A DNA stretch of 6,180 nucleotides, from contig CAKRCJ010000143.1 in assembly GCA_934307185.1 (NCBI GenBank), forward strand, positions 1-6,180, read 5' to 3'. The notes beneath the pieces were generated by a model, which was not told the DNA's origin, did not search any database, and saw only the letters and a program-made list of their open reading frames with translations. Below are positions 6,077 to 6,180 of this stretch, in pieces. Each line of letters begins with the position of its first letter. The first letter of the stretch is position 1. A program made the translations under genes and the position numbers. The stretch is from an uncultured Roseburia sp. Lineage in GTDB: Bacteria > Bacillota > Clostridia > Lachnospirales > Lachnospiraceae.

Positions 6077-6180
6077 TTACTGCGGAAGAATTCCGGCATG
6101 AAGTAGTGCTTCTAACACACCGCCCGCAATACATCTGGCTTTGTCTGAAATGGTAAAGCAGTTCTCCCGTTCCCCTTCCC
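6077..6180 (-). CDS. yqeB: YqeB-like selenium-dependent molybdenum cofactor protein, C-terminal end (runs off the right edge)
   Basis: Only the last 33 codons are present, ending at TAA (6079-6077). The readable tail includes ENCFTISDKARCIAGGVLEA. From memory of the family, this strongly resembles the C-terminus of YqeB (EF2563 family), which typically ends with a FTI.DKA...GGVLEA segment. YqeB occurs in SDMH gene sets and is thought to act in building or inserting the selenium-containing molybdenum cofactor. The next gene, 53 bases downstream, contains a YqeC domain, which supports the call independently. I see no convincing terminator in the gap, so the two are probably co-transcribed. The call rests on a short fragment, and the N-terminal domains cannot be seen. 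Confidence 0.75.
   Translation of the reverse strand, partial: EGERENCFTISDKARCIAGGVLEALLHAGILPQ

Noticed and set aside
6052..6100. A possible terminator between the yqeB-like gene and the fusion gene, because of a run of T residues at 6060-6055 on the minus strand
   Set aside because: Only a short stem within the end of the upstream gene can be drawn, and it is too far from the T-run to form an intrinsic terminator.
1..6180. Mobile elements, CRISPR arrays, tRNA or rRNA genes
   Set aside because: I saw no transposase or integrase features, no regularly spaced direct repeats and no tRNA or rRNA sequence. The T-box leader contains tRNA-interacting motifs but is not a tRNA gene.

Overview
All genes in this window lie on the minus strand. 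They form the end of one operon and the start of another. The sequence suggests a low-to-moderate GC Gram-positive anaerobe of the Clostridia, plausibly a Lachnospiraceae-type gut bacterium. The reasons are strong AGGAGG-type ribosome binding sites, T-box control of a biosynthetic operon, separate trpG, trpC and trpF genes, and genes of the selenium-dependent molybdenum hydroxylase (SDMH) maturation pathway. The species cannot be named from the window.

From right to left, which is the direction of transcription, the window opens with the last 33 codons of a YqeB-like selenium/molybdenum cofactor protein (6180-6077). After 53 bases comes a 607-residue gene (6023-4200) that encodes two proteins in one chain. 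The first part is a class V, PLP-dependent cysteine desulfurase-like enzyme of the EF2568 type. The second is a YqeC domain with a P-loop. I see no terminator after it. A good sigma-A promoter (-35 TTGACA, 17-base spacer, -10 TAAACT) then starts the next unit.

That unit has a leader of about 500 bases, of which roughly 375 form a T-box riboswitch. Its Stem I specifier is UGG (Trp), and its T-box bulge UGGC fits a tRNA-Trp acceptor end of GCCA. Mutually exclusive antiterminator and terminator structures follow. Overlapping the U-tract of the terminator is a perfect 18-bp AT-rich inverted repeat of unknown purpose. The structural genes are trpE, trpG, trpC, trpF and the start of trpB, which runs off the left edge. 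The E-G, G-C and C-F junctions are all 4-base ATGA overlaps, so translation is probably coupled.

Together the trp genes carry chorismate through anthranilate and then from phosphoribosylanthranilate towards tryptophan, switched on when tRNA-Trp is uncharged. The step between (trpD, anthranilate phosphoribosyltransferase) is absent from its usual place between trpG and trpC. The two most notable points are the desulfurase-YqeC fusion, which physically joins a probable S/Se-mobilising enzyme to an SDMH maturation factor, and the missing trpD.
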